A DNA stretch of 64,000 nt from Aureivirga sp. CE67 (GCF_015767245.1 NZ_JADOTV010000017.1:23950-87949), one strand, 5' to 3'; shown: positions 24,935 through 34,792, counted from the stretch's first letter. Notes: generated by a model from the sequence alone, not told the origin. A program made the numbers and translations.

Positions 24935-27900
24935 ATGAATAAAACTACTTTTTACTCTATTTTATTTTTCTTGGTTTTTCTTATTCAAACTTCATTTTCG
25001 CAATGTCCGCCAAATGGAAATATTTCTCTGACAACACAAGATGAGTTAGATCAATTTATCATTGAATATCCTAATTGCACAGAGATAAATGGTGATTTGA
25101 TTATAGGGGATCAACACAATGTTACTTCTTATATTTTTGATTTAAACGGAATGCAGAATATTGAAACTATTTCAGGTTCACTTTATGTGGTAAATAATAT
25201 TAGTTTAATTTCTCTAGAAGGATTAGAAAATCTTACTTCCATTGGAAATGGACTTATCATTAAAAACAATGATTCGCTTTTAAATCTTCATGGGATTGAA
25301 AATGTAACCAGTCTTGCTTCTGATTTGGCAATTGTAGATAATAATTCTCTTTTAAATCTAGAAGGAATTAATATTGATACTGTTCATCATGATTTAAAAA
25401 TTCAAGACAATGGTTCTTTATTAAATTTTCAGGGTTTAAATGTGCATACAGTGGAACATGATTTTCATGTTGAAGGAAATAATTCTTTGGTTAATTTCGA
25501 AGGTCTCGGTTCTTTTCATTTAAAAAATGATGTATATATCAACAACAACCAATCTTTGGTTAATTTACAAGGAATGGAAAACGGAATTTTTGATATTATA
25601 AATTTAAACATTAATAACAACGAATCTTTAACAACTCTTTCAGGTCTAGAAGGTTTAACAATTATCTATTTCAGTTTTGCTTGTACCGGTAATTCTGCGC
25701 TTACTTCCTTAGAAGCTTTGCAAAATGTAACAGCTATTCAAGGACATATTTTATTAAATGACAATTTATCTTTAGTAGATTTCTCTGGTTTGGAAAACCT
25801 CAACGGAGTAAATGGAAATCTAAGTATTAATAATTGTCCATCTCTTGAATCTTTTAATGGTTTAAACAATGTGACCTACATTGGAGATTGGGCTTTAATA
25901 TCCAATTGCCCTCAAATTACATCTTTTGAAGGTCTAGACAATTTAAATTCTGTGGCACTTTCTTTTGAAATTGCAAACAATATAAATCTGACCAATGTAG
26001 AACATTTGAGTAATCTTGGAAATGTAGGAAACGGATTAGATATTCATGATAATCCACTTTTAGCTTCGCTTTCTGGACTAGAAAATCTTGGTGCTGGAAA
26101 AATAACAATTCAAAATAATGAAATCTTAAACGATTGTACTTCGATTTGTCATATTTTAGATGAACAATATGCCGAATATTTAGAACAAGTTTATATCACA
26201 AATAACATTGTTGGTTGTAATTCTAGAGAAGAAGTAAAAGGAATCTGCGACGCTCCTGAATGTCCGACAGATAATCTGATGTTTACTTCACAAGCTGAGG
26301 TAGATTTATTCAAAATCAAATTTCCAAATTGTACAGAAGTTAATGTCAATCTTTTTATTGGCGCACAACCAAATGAATATGGAGATTACACACCAACTGA
26401 CATTTATGATTTAAGTGCTTTTAGCAATCTTACTTCAGTAAATGGATATTTAACTATTCAATATAATCCTGATTTAGAAAATTTAGATCCTTTGGTTAAT
26501 ATAAATAACGTAGGTCAAGCATTAACAATTCGAAACAATGAAACTCTTACTGATATTTCTGGCTTAGAAAATATTTTAAATATTACTGGAGATTTAAATA
26601 TTCAAACAAATGCAATTTTAAATGAATGTGGAGTTGTTTGTACTTATATTGACAATGCATACGTTCAAGGATCTGTAAATATTTCAGACAATGCACTTGA
26701 TTGTAGTTCTTCTATTTTTATTCAAGAAAGCTGTGCACCTTCCGAATGTCCGCCTTTTGACTTAAACTATATCACCCAAGAACAAATAGATAATTTTGCT
26801 GTAAAATATCCGAATTGTACAGAACTCCAAAGTGTGGTGATTAATGGAGCTGATATTACAAATATTGATGGTTTTACAAATATTGAATCTGTAAACAATC
26901 TTATAATAGAAAATACTTCAATTCCAGATTTAAGTGGGTTGGTAAGTTTAAAATATGCTAATGGTCTTTTCTTACAATACAACAATGAAATGACTTCTTT
27001 CAGCGGACTTCAAAACTTAGAAACTATCGAAAATATTTTTCAAATAAATTCTAATGATAACATTACTTCTACCGAAAACATTTATAGTTTAAAATATATC
27101 AACGGTTTATTTTTAGTAACAAACAATGATAATCTTACGGATTTATCCGCCTTTGCTTCCATTGAATATATAGAAAGTATTACTTTAATTAATAATCAAA
27201 ATCTAGAAACAATTGCAAGTTTAGAGGATGGAATCGTTGACAATGTTTCGATTACAAACAGTAATATTAATTCTTTAAACTTTTTAGAATTTACTAGCTC
27301 TTTAGATGATTTAAATCTGTCTTCTAATATCAATCTTACCAACCTTACAGGATTAGAAAACCTAGAAAGTATTGACAATCTAACACTAGAAAACAACGAT
27401 AATCTAAACTCAATTGAAGTGCTGCAAAACCTCACGACAATTCACGAAGGCTTACAAATTATAAGCAACGATAATTTAGATGATTGTTCTACTGTTTGTA
27501 CTTTAGTTGAAAATAGCAATATTACTTTGAGTTCTATTCATATTTCTAATAATGGAACCAATTGTATGGAAAAAGAAACAATCTTAGATAATTGTAATTA
27601 TTCCGATTGCCCAACAGATGATCTAACTTTCCTAACACAAGCAGATTTAAATCAATTTTTAGTGGATTATCCTAATTGTGAAACTTTGAAAGTGAATGTT
27701 TATATTGGTGATGAAAATAGTGACATTTCAGATTTAAGCCCTTTAACAAACATCACGGAAATACAAGGAAATTTAAGCATAATACAAAATAGTTCATTAA
27801 ACACTTTGAGCGCTCTTTCTTCTTTAACCAAAATAAAAAATAGTCTAAAAATAGGTCAAAACAATCTTACAGATTTAGCAGGTTTGGAAAATTTAGCAGA

Positions 27901-30538
27901 AATTGGAGATGATTTATTTATTCGTAATGAAAATACTTTAGCCGATATTTCGGCACTACAAAATATTACAGAATTAAAAAGTTTATTTTTTGAAAACTTA
28001 CCGCAATTACCAAACTTCACTGGACTTGATAATATTCTGAAGATTTACGGAGAATTTAAAATCGTCAACCTAGATCTCATTACTGATTTTACTGGATTTA
28101 CAAATTTAGAATCTATCATCAGCGAAAATTATTTTGAAATAAAAGACAATGATGCATTAGTAAATTTCGAAGGATTTGATTTTTTAGATACTATTTCTGT
28201 AAATGATTTTGTAGTAGAAAACAACAATTCTCTTCTAAATTTAGAAGGTCTAGATAATCTTGTAAATCTGACGGTTCATTTTAATTTTGTTTGGAAAAAC
28301 AATGATAATCTAGACAATTTTAAAGGTTTAGAAAATCTACTTCATCTAGAAGCTAAAAACATGACTATTTTTGAAAACACTAACTTAAAATCTTTTTATG
28401 GTTTAAATAAACTGACAAGTTTAGGTAGTTCAATTTTCTTCCATGTTACTTCCAATCCTAACCTAGAAAGTTTTTCTGGACTCGAAAACTTAAATTCTAT
28501 TTATTATTTAAAAATCGATAATAATGATAATTTAAAAACACTTCAAGGTTTTGATAATTTAGCAAGTGTAAATAAAATTGACATTGCAAATAATGATAAT
28601 TTAGAATGTATTAGAAGTTTAAATTCGCTTACTTCTGCAAAAGAAATTGATATTCATAACAATACTATTCTTGATAATTTAGAAGGTTTAAACCAAATTG
28701 AAACTTTAGAATTAAACATTCTGTCAATTACAAATAATCCTGCTTTAGACGATTGCTCTAGTATTTGCAATTTATTAGATATAGCAAATGTTGCTTACAC
28801 TTTTCAAGATAATTTAGAAAACTGTAATACGTCAGGAAATATTAATTGTGTAGAATCTGAAACGGAATTTACGGATACAGTTTTAAAAGGATTTTATGTT
28901 ATCTGTGGTGATGAAACTTTTGAACATTTACCAATTCCAATCGAAGAAAACGAAACAATAACTTTCTACGATTCTTATGAAAGTACTACTCCAATTGACG
29001 AAACAACTTTGGTTACAGAAGATATTTATTATTATACAATTAGCAATGCTGTTTCTGGTGCTGTTTCTTGTAGAAATTTTATTGAATTTAAAATTATCCC
29101 ACTAAACACACCTACTTTAGATCCACTAACTGCCGAATGTCAACTTTTAGAAGCAGATATCCCAGTTCCAACAATTGATTTTAATTGTGTTGGAGAACTT
29201 ACAGGAACTACAACTTCTGATCTAAATTTCACAGAACAAGGTACTTTTGAAATTGTTTGGAATTTTGAAGGAAATGACGGTGAAATGTTTGAAATCACAC
29301 AAGATATCATTATAGAAAAAACAATTCCTACAGATTATCCAATTTTACAAACCATCAATTCTTCTTGTAGTATTTCTGCTGAAAATATTCCTATTCCTAC
29401 AGCAACTGATGAATGTACTGGAGAAATAACTGCAACAACAGATTCTAATTTAAACTTCACAACAAATGGTTCTTATCAAATTATTTGGGATTTTCTAAAT
29501 GAAGATGGAACTACTACATCAAGAATTCAATTTGTAAACATTAATGATACAATTCCTCCTACTCCACCAGTATCTTTAGAAACTTATACAATTACTTGTG
29601 GAACAACTCTAGATGAAATCCCGAAGCCGACTGCAACGGATACTTGTAGTGGGCAAATTGAGGGATATACTAATTTTGATTTTGAAAATATTCAAACTGG
29701 AAACAATGAATTTACGTGGATTTTTAAAGATGAAAACAATAATATTTCAACTGCAAATCAAAACATATTTTTAGATAGTAATACAAATTCTGAGATTATT
29801 TCCTGCATTCCAGATCAAGTGGTTGATTTAGACAATGAATGTTCTTATATTTTACCTAATTATGTAAGTTATCCGTATCTTATTCAAGATAATTGTCATA
29901 CAACATTTTCTTTTACACAATCCCCTGCAGTTGGTACAGAAATCTTCACAAATACTGAAGTTACAATTGCCCTTACTGATTCTCAGAACAATGTAATTTC
30001 TTGTTCATTCTTAGTTGCGCTCCACGATAGTTCAGGACCAACAATTCAAGATTTTACGCAAGAAATGAATCATGAATTGGAAGGAACAGACACAACGCAT
30101 TCGCTCGGAGATTTGAGTTCTGAAGTAAGTTTAGATAATGTTTGTGACGGAAATTATACCATGGAACAAACACCAGAAGTAGGAACAGAACTTGCAATTG
30201 GCTCACATCCTGTACAAATGCGAGCGACTGATTTTTATGGAAATTCAGCAGAATGTACAATTATGGTTCATGTAAAAGATGATATTCTTTCAGTTTCAAA
30301 AAACAATGAAACAATTCCTATTCATTTTTACCCAAATCCGACTACTGGAATTATTTATTTAGAATACGAACAAGATATTTCATCTATTTCAATCACAGAT
30401 GTGCGTGGGAGAATCATTTATTTCAGAAAGCAAAATTTTGAAAATAAAATCGATTTATCTAGTTTTTCTAAAGGAATTTATATTTTAAATATTAATGATA
30501 AAATGAGAACTTACAGTAAAAAAATTATCTTGAGATAA
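24935..30538 (+). CDS. Giant secreted receptor-L-like/leucine-rich protein with T9SS sorting domain (paralogue)
   Basis: An 1867-residue paralogue of the preceding gene with the same plan. Signal peptide 1-22 (ending TSFSQ). Receptor-L-like modules open with CP...TQ...YPNC at about 24, 441, 603 and 890 and contain many NxxSLxNLEGLxNL-type repeats. The LRR part ends near 1300, a linker similar to the first protein (FYVICGDETFEHL) follows, then beta-sandwich units related to the 76-residue repeats but more diverged (PTATDECTGEITATTDSNLN), then HYR-like units, and a type A sorting domain at about 1795-1867 (FYPNPTTGIIYLEYE). The leader of ~160 bp after a terminator implies its own promoter, though no TAnnTTTG stands out. 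Probably a surface adhesin; ligand unknown. Confidence 0.88.
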   Translation: MNKTTFYSILFFLVFLIQTSFSQCPPNGNISLTTQDELDQFIIEYPNCTEINGDLIIGDQHNVTSYIFDLNGMQNIETISGSLYVVNNISLISLEGLENLTSIGNGLIIKNNDSLLNLHGIENVTSLASDLAIVDNNSLLNLEGINIDTVHHDLKIQDNGSLLNFQGLNVHTVEHDFHVEGNNSLVNFEGLGSFHLKNDVYINNNQSLVNLQGMENGIFDIINLNINNNESLTTLSGLEGLTIIYFSFACTGNSALTSLEALQNVTAIQGHILLNDNLSLVDFSGLENLNGVNGNLSINNCPSLESFNGLNNVTYIGDWALISNCPQITSFEGLDNLNSVALSFEIANNINLTNVEHLSNLGNVGNGLDIHDNPLLASLSGLENLGAGKITIQNNEILNDCTSICHILDEQYAEYLEQVYITNNIVGCNSREEVKGICDAPECPTDNLMFTSQAEVDLFKIKFPNCTEVNVNLFIGAQPNEYGDYTPTDIYDLSAFSNLTSVNGYLTIQYNPDLENLDPLVNINNVGQALTIRNNETLTDISGLENILNITGDLNIQTNAILNECGVVCTYIDNAYVQGSVNISDNALDCSSSIFIQESCAPSECPPFDLNYITQEQIDNFAVKYPNCTELQSVVINGADITNIDGFTNIESVNNLIIENTSIPDLSGLVSLKYANGLFLQYNNEMTSFSGLQNLETIENIFQINSNDNITSTENIYSLKYINGLFLVTNNDNLTDLSAFASIEYIESITLINNQNLETIASLEDGIVDNVSITNSNINSLNFLEFTSSLDDLNLSSNINLTNLTGLENLESIDNLTLENNDNLNSIEVLQNLTTIHEGLQIISNDNLDDCSTVCTLVENSNITLSSIHISNNGTNCMEKETILDNCNYSDCPTDDLTFLTQADLNQFLVDYPNCETLKVNVYIGDENSDISDLSPLTNITEIQGNLSIIQNSSLNTLSALSSLTKIKNSLKIGQNNLTDLAGLENLAEIGDDLFIRNENTLADISALQNITELKSLFFENLPQLPNFTGLDNILKIYGEFKIVNLDLITDFTGFTNLESIISENYFEIKDNDALVNFEGFDFLDTISVNDFVVENNNSLLNLEGLDNLVNLTVHFNFVWKNNDNLDNFKGLENLLHLEAKNMTIFENTNLKSFYGLNKLTSLGSSIFFHVTSNPNLESFSGLENLNSIYYLKIDNNDNLKTLQGFDNLASVNKIDIANNDNLECIRSLNSLTSAKEIDIHNNTILDNLEGLNQIETLELNILSITNNPALDDCSSICNLLDIANVAYTFQDNLENCNTSGNINCVESETEFTDTVLKGFYVICGDETFEHLPIPIEENETITFYDSYESTTPIDETTLVTEDIYYYTISNAVSGAVSCRNFIEFKIIPLNTPTLDPLTAECQLLEADIPVPTIDFNCVGELTGTTTSDLNFTEQGTFEIVWNFEGNDGEMFEITQDIIIEKTIPTDYPILQTINSSCSISAENIPIPTATDECTGEITATTDSNLNFTTNGSYQIIWDFLNEDGTTTSRIQFVNINDTIPPTPPVSLETYTITCGTTLDEIPKPTATDTCSGQIEGYTNFDFENIQTGNNEFTWIFKDENNNISTANQNIFLDSNTNSEIISCIPDQVVDLDNECSYILPNYVSYPYLIQDNCHTTFSFTQSPAVGTEIFTNTEVTIALTDSQNNVISCSFLVALHDSSGPTIQDFTQEMNHELEGTDTTHSLGDLSSEVSLDNVCDGNYTMEQTPEVGTELAIGSHPVQMRATDFYGNSAECTIMVHVKDDILSVSKNNETIPIHFYPNPTTGIIYLEYEQDISSISITDVRGRIIYFRKQNFENKIDLSSFSKGIYILNINDKMRTYSKKIILR

Positions 30539-30586
30539 GAAGTATTATCACATTTAATCGTCTGAGAGAATTTAGTTTAATTTAAA

Positions 30587-30616
30587 ACACACCCCTAGCC
30601 CCTCTCAAGAGGGGAA
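30587..30616 (+). repeat. Short CCCC-rich palindromic intergenic repeat, copy 2 (best preserved)
   Basis: ACACACCCCTAGCCCCTCTC followed by AAGAGGGGAA. The arms CCCCTCT and AGAGGGG pair perfectly around CA. It lies between the giant T9SS gene and the convergent methyltransferase gene. Confidence 0.7.
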
Positions 30617-30662
30617 CTAGACAACCTTTAATTTAAAAAATTGTAAAAATTTATATAAACAA

Positions 30663-30690
30663 AAAACACATCTGTAATTAGATGTGTTTT
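30663..30690. terminator. Bidirectional intrinsic terminator
   Basis: AAAACACATCT (30663-30673) pairs perfectly with AGATGTGTTTT (30680-30690), loop GTAATT, with A/T tails on both sides, between convergent genes. Confidence 0.8.
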
Positions 30691-30693
30691 CTT

Positions 30694-31743
30694 TTATTTT
30701 TTAGGGTAAACTTCTAAAGTATAAGTTGGAGAAAAAGTCAAACCTTCTTTTCCTGACATTTGAATCATTGTATTGATTATCTTCTTTGGAATATTTAAGA
30801 TTGCATTTGTTGAAAACCCATATTTAGAATTGGTCAATCGAACTTCGTATCCTAAATCTTTTTCAATAAAAGAAGTGAACTTTTTCAAATCAATCATGTT
30901 TTCGGTCCAATTTCCTGTGTAAGGGTCACAAGTATTCGTCGGGTGTTCCATTTTATAATCAATCTGATTTGTTTTCAAATATTTTTCTACAACATCATAA
31001 ATTAATGGCTCATACAATCCTCTTGTTTCTTTTGCTAAAGTTTCTAAGTTCTGCTCTGAAATCTCAGGATATTTTTTAGAAATAATACGTTTTCTTTCTG
31101 CTAAATAAGAAGTATTCAAATCCATTTCTTTTTGTCCCTCTACTTTTCCAAATCCAACATATTCTGAAATATGATGTAGTTTAGATAGTCTTTTTCTTGT
31201 TAAAGGATTCATATGATTTGCACTAGTCATTGAGCAAATAAAGAAGTCCGAATCAATAGTTGCAATTTTTTCCATCCACTCAAAAACATCATAAATATGT
31301 TCTAAAACGTCAAAAGAACAAATCACATTTGGTTTGATATTTTCAGCATTTATTCCTTTCAAAAAAGCATCAATATCTCCATGAATATAACTCGTTAAAG
31401 GCAAATCTATTTTATGTGAAATTACTCTAACATCTGCAACAGAAACATCGTAAATATCATTATAAACAACTTCTTTAAAACCAATTTCTTTTGCTAAATA
31501 AGACAACATTCCACAACCTCCTCCATAATCTACAAAAACTGTTTCATCAATAGATTTATTAAGACCCGAAAGCACTTTTTGTAGCAATTGTCGGTACGAA
31601 AACATATAAAAATCAAACTCATTTTTATACTTAGACAAATACTTCTTATTATAATCAGAAATATCTAAGTTTTGAATGTCTAAATTTTGAATTTTCAGCT
31701 TTAAATTTTGAATCGCTTTTTCTATAATTTGATTATTATTCAT
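30694..31743 (-). CDS. SAM-dependent methyltransferase (class I)
   Basis: A 349-residue protein with a class I SAM-binding core: VFVDYGGGCGMLSYLAKEIG (about 69-88) is motif I, VVYNDIYD gives the acidic strand-2 end, YIHGDIDAFL and ICSFDVLEHI (about 142-151) are the next two motifs. The first 25 residues contain the repeated unit IQNLKLKIQNLDIQNLDI, likely a short coiled coil or artefact of slippage-prone repeats. The C-terminal 150 residues (CDPYTGNWTENMIDLKKF and onward) hold the likely acceptor-binding part. The acceptor is unknown. It lies downstream of a two-component system in the same direction but with a 65-bp gap. Confidence 0.8.
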   Translation of the reverse strand: MNNNQIIEKAIQNLKLKIQNLDIQNLDISDYNKKYLSKYKNEFDFYMFSYRQLLQKVLSGLNKSIDETVFVDYGGGCGMLSYLAKEIGFKEVVYNDIYDVSVADVRVISHKIDLPLTSYIHGDIDAFLKGINAENIKPNVICSFDVLEHIYDVFEWMEKIATIDSDFFICSMTSANHMNPLTRKRLSKLHHISEYVGFGKVEGQKEMDLNTSYLAERKRIISKKYPEISEQNLETLAKETRGLYEPLIYDVVEKYLKTNQIDYKMEHPTNTCDPYTGNWTENMIDLKKFTSFIEKDLGYEVRLTNSKYGFSTNAILNIPKKIINTMIQMSGKEGLTFSPTYTLEVYPKK

Positions 31744-31808
31744 CAGGTTTTCGGTGGAATTTAATTTCTCTCAAAAGTATTTTTTTACAATTTAATATCA
31801 AAGTTTTT

Positions 31809-33167
31809 CTACTTCAAAAAACTCAACATAAAAGTTGTTCCTTTTTCTTGGTCTAAAAGATGAATATAACCTTGATTTGCTTCCATAATATTTTTCGATA
31901 AAGTCAATCCAATTCCAGCTCCTTTTTCTCTTGTGGTGAAATATGGTACAAATATTTTATCTCGAATATCTTTCGAAATCCCAATTCCATTATCCGAAAT
32001 CAACAATTGTAAATTTTGTCTTTTCTTTCTTAATTCAATTTTAATTTCAGCTTGCTCTTTTTGCGCTGTTGCATAAACCGAATTTGTAAAAAGATTGATT
32101 AAAACCTGTTCTATTTGCTTTTTATCAATCAAAACTACATCATCTATTTTTTCTTCAACATTCAAAGAAAACTCCATTTTTGGATGCGATTTCTGAAATA
32201 AATGTATGCTCTCCTCTGTCAATTCTTTTAAAGAACAATATTCTTTTTCAGGATTTGGCAACTCTGTGATAACACGATAAGAATCAATAAATTCAGATAA
32301 ATATTCAGATCTTTTCTTAATAATTCGAAGTCCATACTGCAATTCTTCTTTATTTTCTGGCGTATCTTCTTCAACCAAATCCCCAAGATTTTCTGCCAAA
32401 CTATGAATTGGTGTAATTGTATTGATAATTTCATGCGACATTACTTGCATTAATTTATACCAAGATTCTTTTTCTTTTTTATCAATAACTTGTTGTAAAG
32501 TTTCTAATGAAATCACCAAATATTCATATTCTAGTGTTTTGGTCACATTCGTTTTTAAATGAAAAGCTTCAGTATTTTCATGTGAATTAATCGTAACTAC
32601 TTTTTTCCATTCTTTCCAATTTTCAATATCAATCGTATCTAAAATCGGTTGAATTTTTGGTTGTAATAATTTCCAATGAAAATGTTTTGGAATATTTAGA
32701 AACTCCGTAAAAGCATTATTTATCTGAAAAACTTCGATTTCTTGTCCTTTTTTTCTTCGTAAAATCAACATTCCTGTTGTAGAATTTTCCAGAATATTTT
32801 GAAAAACTTCCTGTTCTACATCTTGAAGCAAAAGGTTTCTCTTATTCTTTTCTAGCTGTTTTTGTAGTTTTTTAAAAACTGGTTGTTTTTGTTTTTTATC
32901 TGAAATTGAAGCTGAAAAATCATCTACCAACATACAGTCTATTACTTTTTCTATTTCAAAAATTGAACCTCGAATCCAGTTTAAAAATTGAATTCCGACA
33001 AAAATCAATAATAATCCTACTGCAACAGAAGAAAAAATATAATCTTTCTGAAAAGTAATCTGTAAAACAATACTTAAAAAAACTATGATTAATAATTGTA
33101 AAATTCCTTTTATGTAAAATTGTTTCATTCTTGCATTTAATTTAGTTGAAACATTAAAAATTATCAT
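31809..33167 (-). CDS. Membrane sensor histidine kinase
   Basis: A 452-residue kinase. Two membrane segments (about 22-39 and 44-62) are joined by a very short loop, so there is almost no periplasmic sensor. About 120-225 is PAS-like (ILENSTTGMLILRRKK, INNAFTEFLNIP). The dimerisation/phosphoacceptor helix is MQVMSHEIINTITPIHSLAE with H245; the ATPase domain has the N box LINLFTNSVYA, G1 DNGIGIS and G2 GAGIGLTLSK. It is related to NtrY-like kinases that partner with sigma-54 activators, and such an activator gene is 85 bp upstream in the same direction. It probably senses membrane state or signals from the adjacent ABC system; this is inference. Confidence 0.88.
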   Translation of the reverse strand: MIIFNVSTKLNARMKQFYIKGILQLLIIVFLSIVLQITFQKDYIFSSVAVGLLLIFVGIQFLNWIRGSIFEIEKVIDCMLVDDFSASISDKKQKQPVFKKLQKQLEKNKRNLLLQDVEQEVFQNILENSTTGMLILRRKKGQEIEVFQINNAFTEFLNIPKHFHWKLLQPKIQPILDTIDIENWKEWKKVVTINSHENTEAFHLKTNVTKTLEYEYLVISLETLQQVIDKKEKESWYKLMQVMSHEIINTITPIHSLAENLGDLVEEDTPENKEELQYGLRIIKKRSEYLSEFIDSYRVITELPNPEKEYCSLKELTEESIHLFQKSHPKMEFSLNVEEKIDDVVLIDKKQIEQVLINLFTNSVYATAQKEQAEIKIELRKKRQNLQLLISDNGIGISKDIRDKIFVPYFTTREKGAGIGLTLSKNIMEANQGYIHLLDQEKGTTFMLSFLK

Positions 33168-33191
33168 GTATAAATTCTATTTTTAATGAAT

Positions 33192-33224
33192 AACACACCC
33201 CTAACCCCTCCAAGATGGGAAATT
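33192..33224 (+). repeat. Short CCCC-rich palindromic intergenic repeat, copy 3
   Basis: ACACACCCCTAACCCCTC followed by CAAGATGGGAAATT, between the response regulator and kinase genes. The right arm has decayed (GATGGGA in place of GAGGGGA). Confidence 0.6.
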
Positions 33225-33252
33225 GTTACTCTTTAAAAATTTGTACGAAAAC

Positions 33253-34626
33253 CTACAAATCATATTTCTCCATTCTTCTATAAAGTGCAGCTCTTGTCAA
33301 ACCTAATTCTTTTGCTGCTTTACTAATATTTCCTTGATGTTTTTGAATTGCGATAGAAATCAATTGTTTTTCAGTTTGTGCTAAATTCAAATTCTCTTGA
33401 TTTGTTGAAATCACTTGATTTGATTTTGAAAACTGTAAATCTTCTACTTCAATTTCTTCTCCATCAGCAATAATCACAGCACGCTCCATAATATGCTCCA
33501 ACTCACGAATATTTCCTGGCCAAGTATAAGAAATCAATGCATTCTCTGCTTTTTCTGAAATTCTAGTAAAATTCTTTTTATACTTTTTTACATTTTTTTG
33601 AAAGAAATGATACCCCAAAACCATAATATCTTCCTTTCGCTCTTTTAAAGTAGGAAGATTTATTTCTATGGTATTTATTCTAAAAAGTAAATCTTGACGA
33701 AACGTATTTTCAGAAACCATTTTATAAATATTTGCATTTGTAGCACAAATCACACGAACATCAATTGGTCTTTCAATACCTTCTCCAAGTCTCGTAATTT
33801 TTCGATTTTGAAGTACTGTCAATAATTTAGATTGAAGATGCAATGGCAAATTACCAATTTCATCTAAAAATATAGTTCCTCCTTTTGCCAATTCAAATCT
33901 TCCAATAGTGTCTTTATGCGCATTTGTAAAAGCTCCTTTCACATAACCAAAAAGTTCACTTTCAAAAAGGTTTTCATTCAAAGCTCCTAGATCTACATGA
34001 ATAAAAGGCTGTTCTTTTCGCTCACTATTTAAATGAATTTCTTTTGCAAAAACATATTTTCCTGTTCCATTTTCTCCAAGAATCAAAATATTTGCATCCG
34101 TTGGTGCAGCTTTTTGTAAAAGTTTCATTGCATTTTTCATAGAAGCTGATTTTCCTAAAATCAACTCTGTTTTTTGCTGAAACTCTTGATCTTTTTGTTC
34201 TTGAATCGTGGTCAACTGTACATTTTTTCTTTTGGACCTTGCCAAATCAACTCCAGCATTTACAATACTATAAAGTTTTTCTTGATTCCATGGTTTCAAA
34301 ATAAAATCTGTAGCTCCTTCTTTGATTGCTTCTACAGCCAAATTGATGCTTCCAAAAGCTGTCATCAACAAAACAGTCGTTTCTGGACTTGTTTTTTTCA
34401 CTTCTTTCAACCAATACATTCCCTCTTTTCCATCTTCAAAACCTCTTCTGTAATTCATATCCATCAAAACCACATCAATTGTATTTTCATTCAAAAGATG
34501 AATAATTTTCTTCGGATTATTTGTTGTAAGAATATTTGAAAAGTTTTTTCTTAAACTAATTTTTGCTGAAAACAAAATATCATCATCGTCATCAACAATC
34601 AGAATGGTTGTTTCTTTTTTTCTCAT
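33253..34626 (-). CDS. Sigma-54-dependent response regulator (NtrC family)
   Basis: A 457-residue activator. Receiver domain 1-125 with phosphoacceptor D56 (VVLMDMNYR) and acidic pocket DDDD (12-15). AAA+ domain about 155-390 with Walker A GENGTGK (184-190), sigma-54 loop GAFTNA (231-236; the classical sequence is GAFTGA), Walker B GGTIFLDEIG (249-258) and the GNIRELEHIMERAVI block. A Fis-type HTH closes the protein (about 418-457, ISKAAKELGLTRAALYRRME). It pairs with the histidine kinase downstream and is divergent from an ABC export operon. A perfect dyad 25 bp upstream of its start is a probable binding site, suggesting autoregulation and control of the export genes. Confidence 0.92.
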   Translation of the reverse strand: MRKKETTILIVDDDDDILFSAKISLRKNFSNILTTNNPKKIIHLLNENTIDVVLMDMNYRRGFEDGKEGMYWLKEVKKTSPETTVLLMTAFGSINLAVEAIKEGATDFILKPWNQEKLYSIVNAGVDLARSKRKNVQLTTIQEQKDQEFQQKTELILGKSASMKNAMKLLQKAAPTDANILILGENGTGKYVFAKEIHLNSERKEQPFIHVDLGALNENLFESELFGYVKGAFTNAHKDTIGRFELAKGGTIFLDEIGNLPLHLQSKLLTVLQNRKITRLGEGIERPIDVRVICATNANIYKMVSENTFRQDLLFRINTIEINLPTLKERKEDIMVLGYHFFQKNVKKYKKNFTRISEKAENALISYTWPGNIRELEHIMERAVIIADGEEIEVEDLQFSKSNQVISTNQENLNLAQTEKQLISIAIQKHQGNISKAAKELGLTRAALYRRMEKYDL

Positions 34627-34650
34627 AAGACAATGTTACAAGAATGTATG

Positions 34651-34676
34651 AAAACGAACAAAAAAGTGTTCGTTTT
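34651..34676. promoter_or_regulatory. Perfect 10-bp dyad, probable response-regulator binding site
   Basis: AAAACGAACA (34651-34660), six-base spacer, TGTTCGTTTT (34667-34676). It lies between the regulator start (34626) and the ABC operon, about 70 bp upstream of a possible -24/-12 promoter, the distance range of a sigma-54 enhancer. There is no T run typical of a terminator, and it lies upstream of both genes. Confidence 0.6.
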
Positions 34677-34695
34677 TGAACAGTAGATTTTTAAT

Positions 34696-34730
34696 CAAAA
34701 CCCCTAAACCCTTATAAAACAAGGGTTTTT
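34696..34730 (+). repeat. Short CCCC-rich palindromic intergenic repeat, copy 4 (degenerate)
   Basis: AAAACCCCTAAACCCTT, ATAAAAC, then AAGGGTTTTT: the CCCCTAA...CCC core is kept and the arms AAACCCTT/AAGGGTTT pair perfectly. It separates the putative enhancer dyad from the putative promoter and could also act as a terminator. Confidence 0.5.
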
Positions 34731-34746
34731 AAATTTATTTTTTTAA

Positions 34747-34761
34747 TGGTACACTTCTCGT
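34747..34761 (+). promoter_or_regulatory. Possible sigma-54 (-24/-12) promoter of the ABC export operon
   Basis: TGGTAC, five bases, TCGT. The -24 half is good (consensus TGGCAC); the -12 half matches TTGC only partly, keeping the key G. Its place downstream of the dyad and upstream of the adaptor gene supports the reading, but the match is weak. Confidence 0.35.
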
Positions 34762-34792
34762 AATTCATACCATAGAAACAAAAGATAGAATA

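Noticed and set aside
20201..30538. Possible CRISPR-like or satellite array suspected from repetitive text in the giant genes
   Set aside because: All repeats are in frame, vary at protein-compatible positions and have no unique spacers of constant length; they code for leucine-rich modules.
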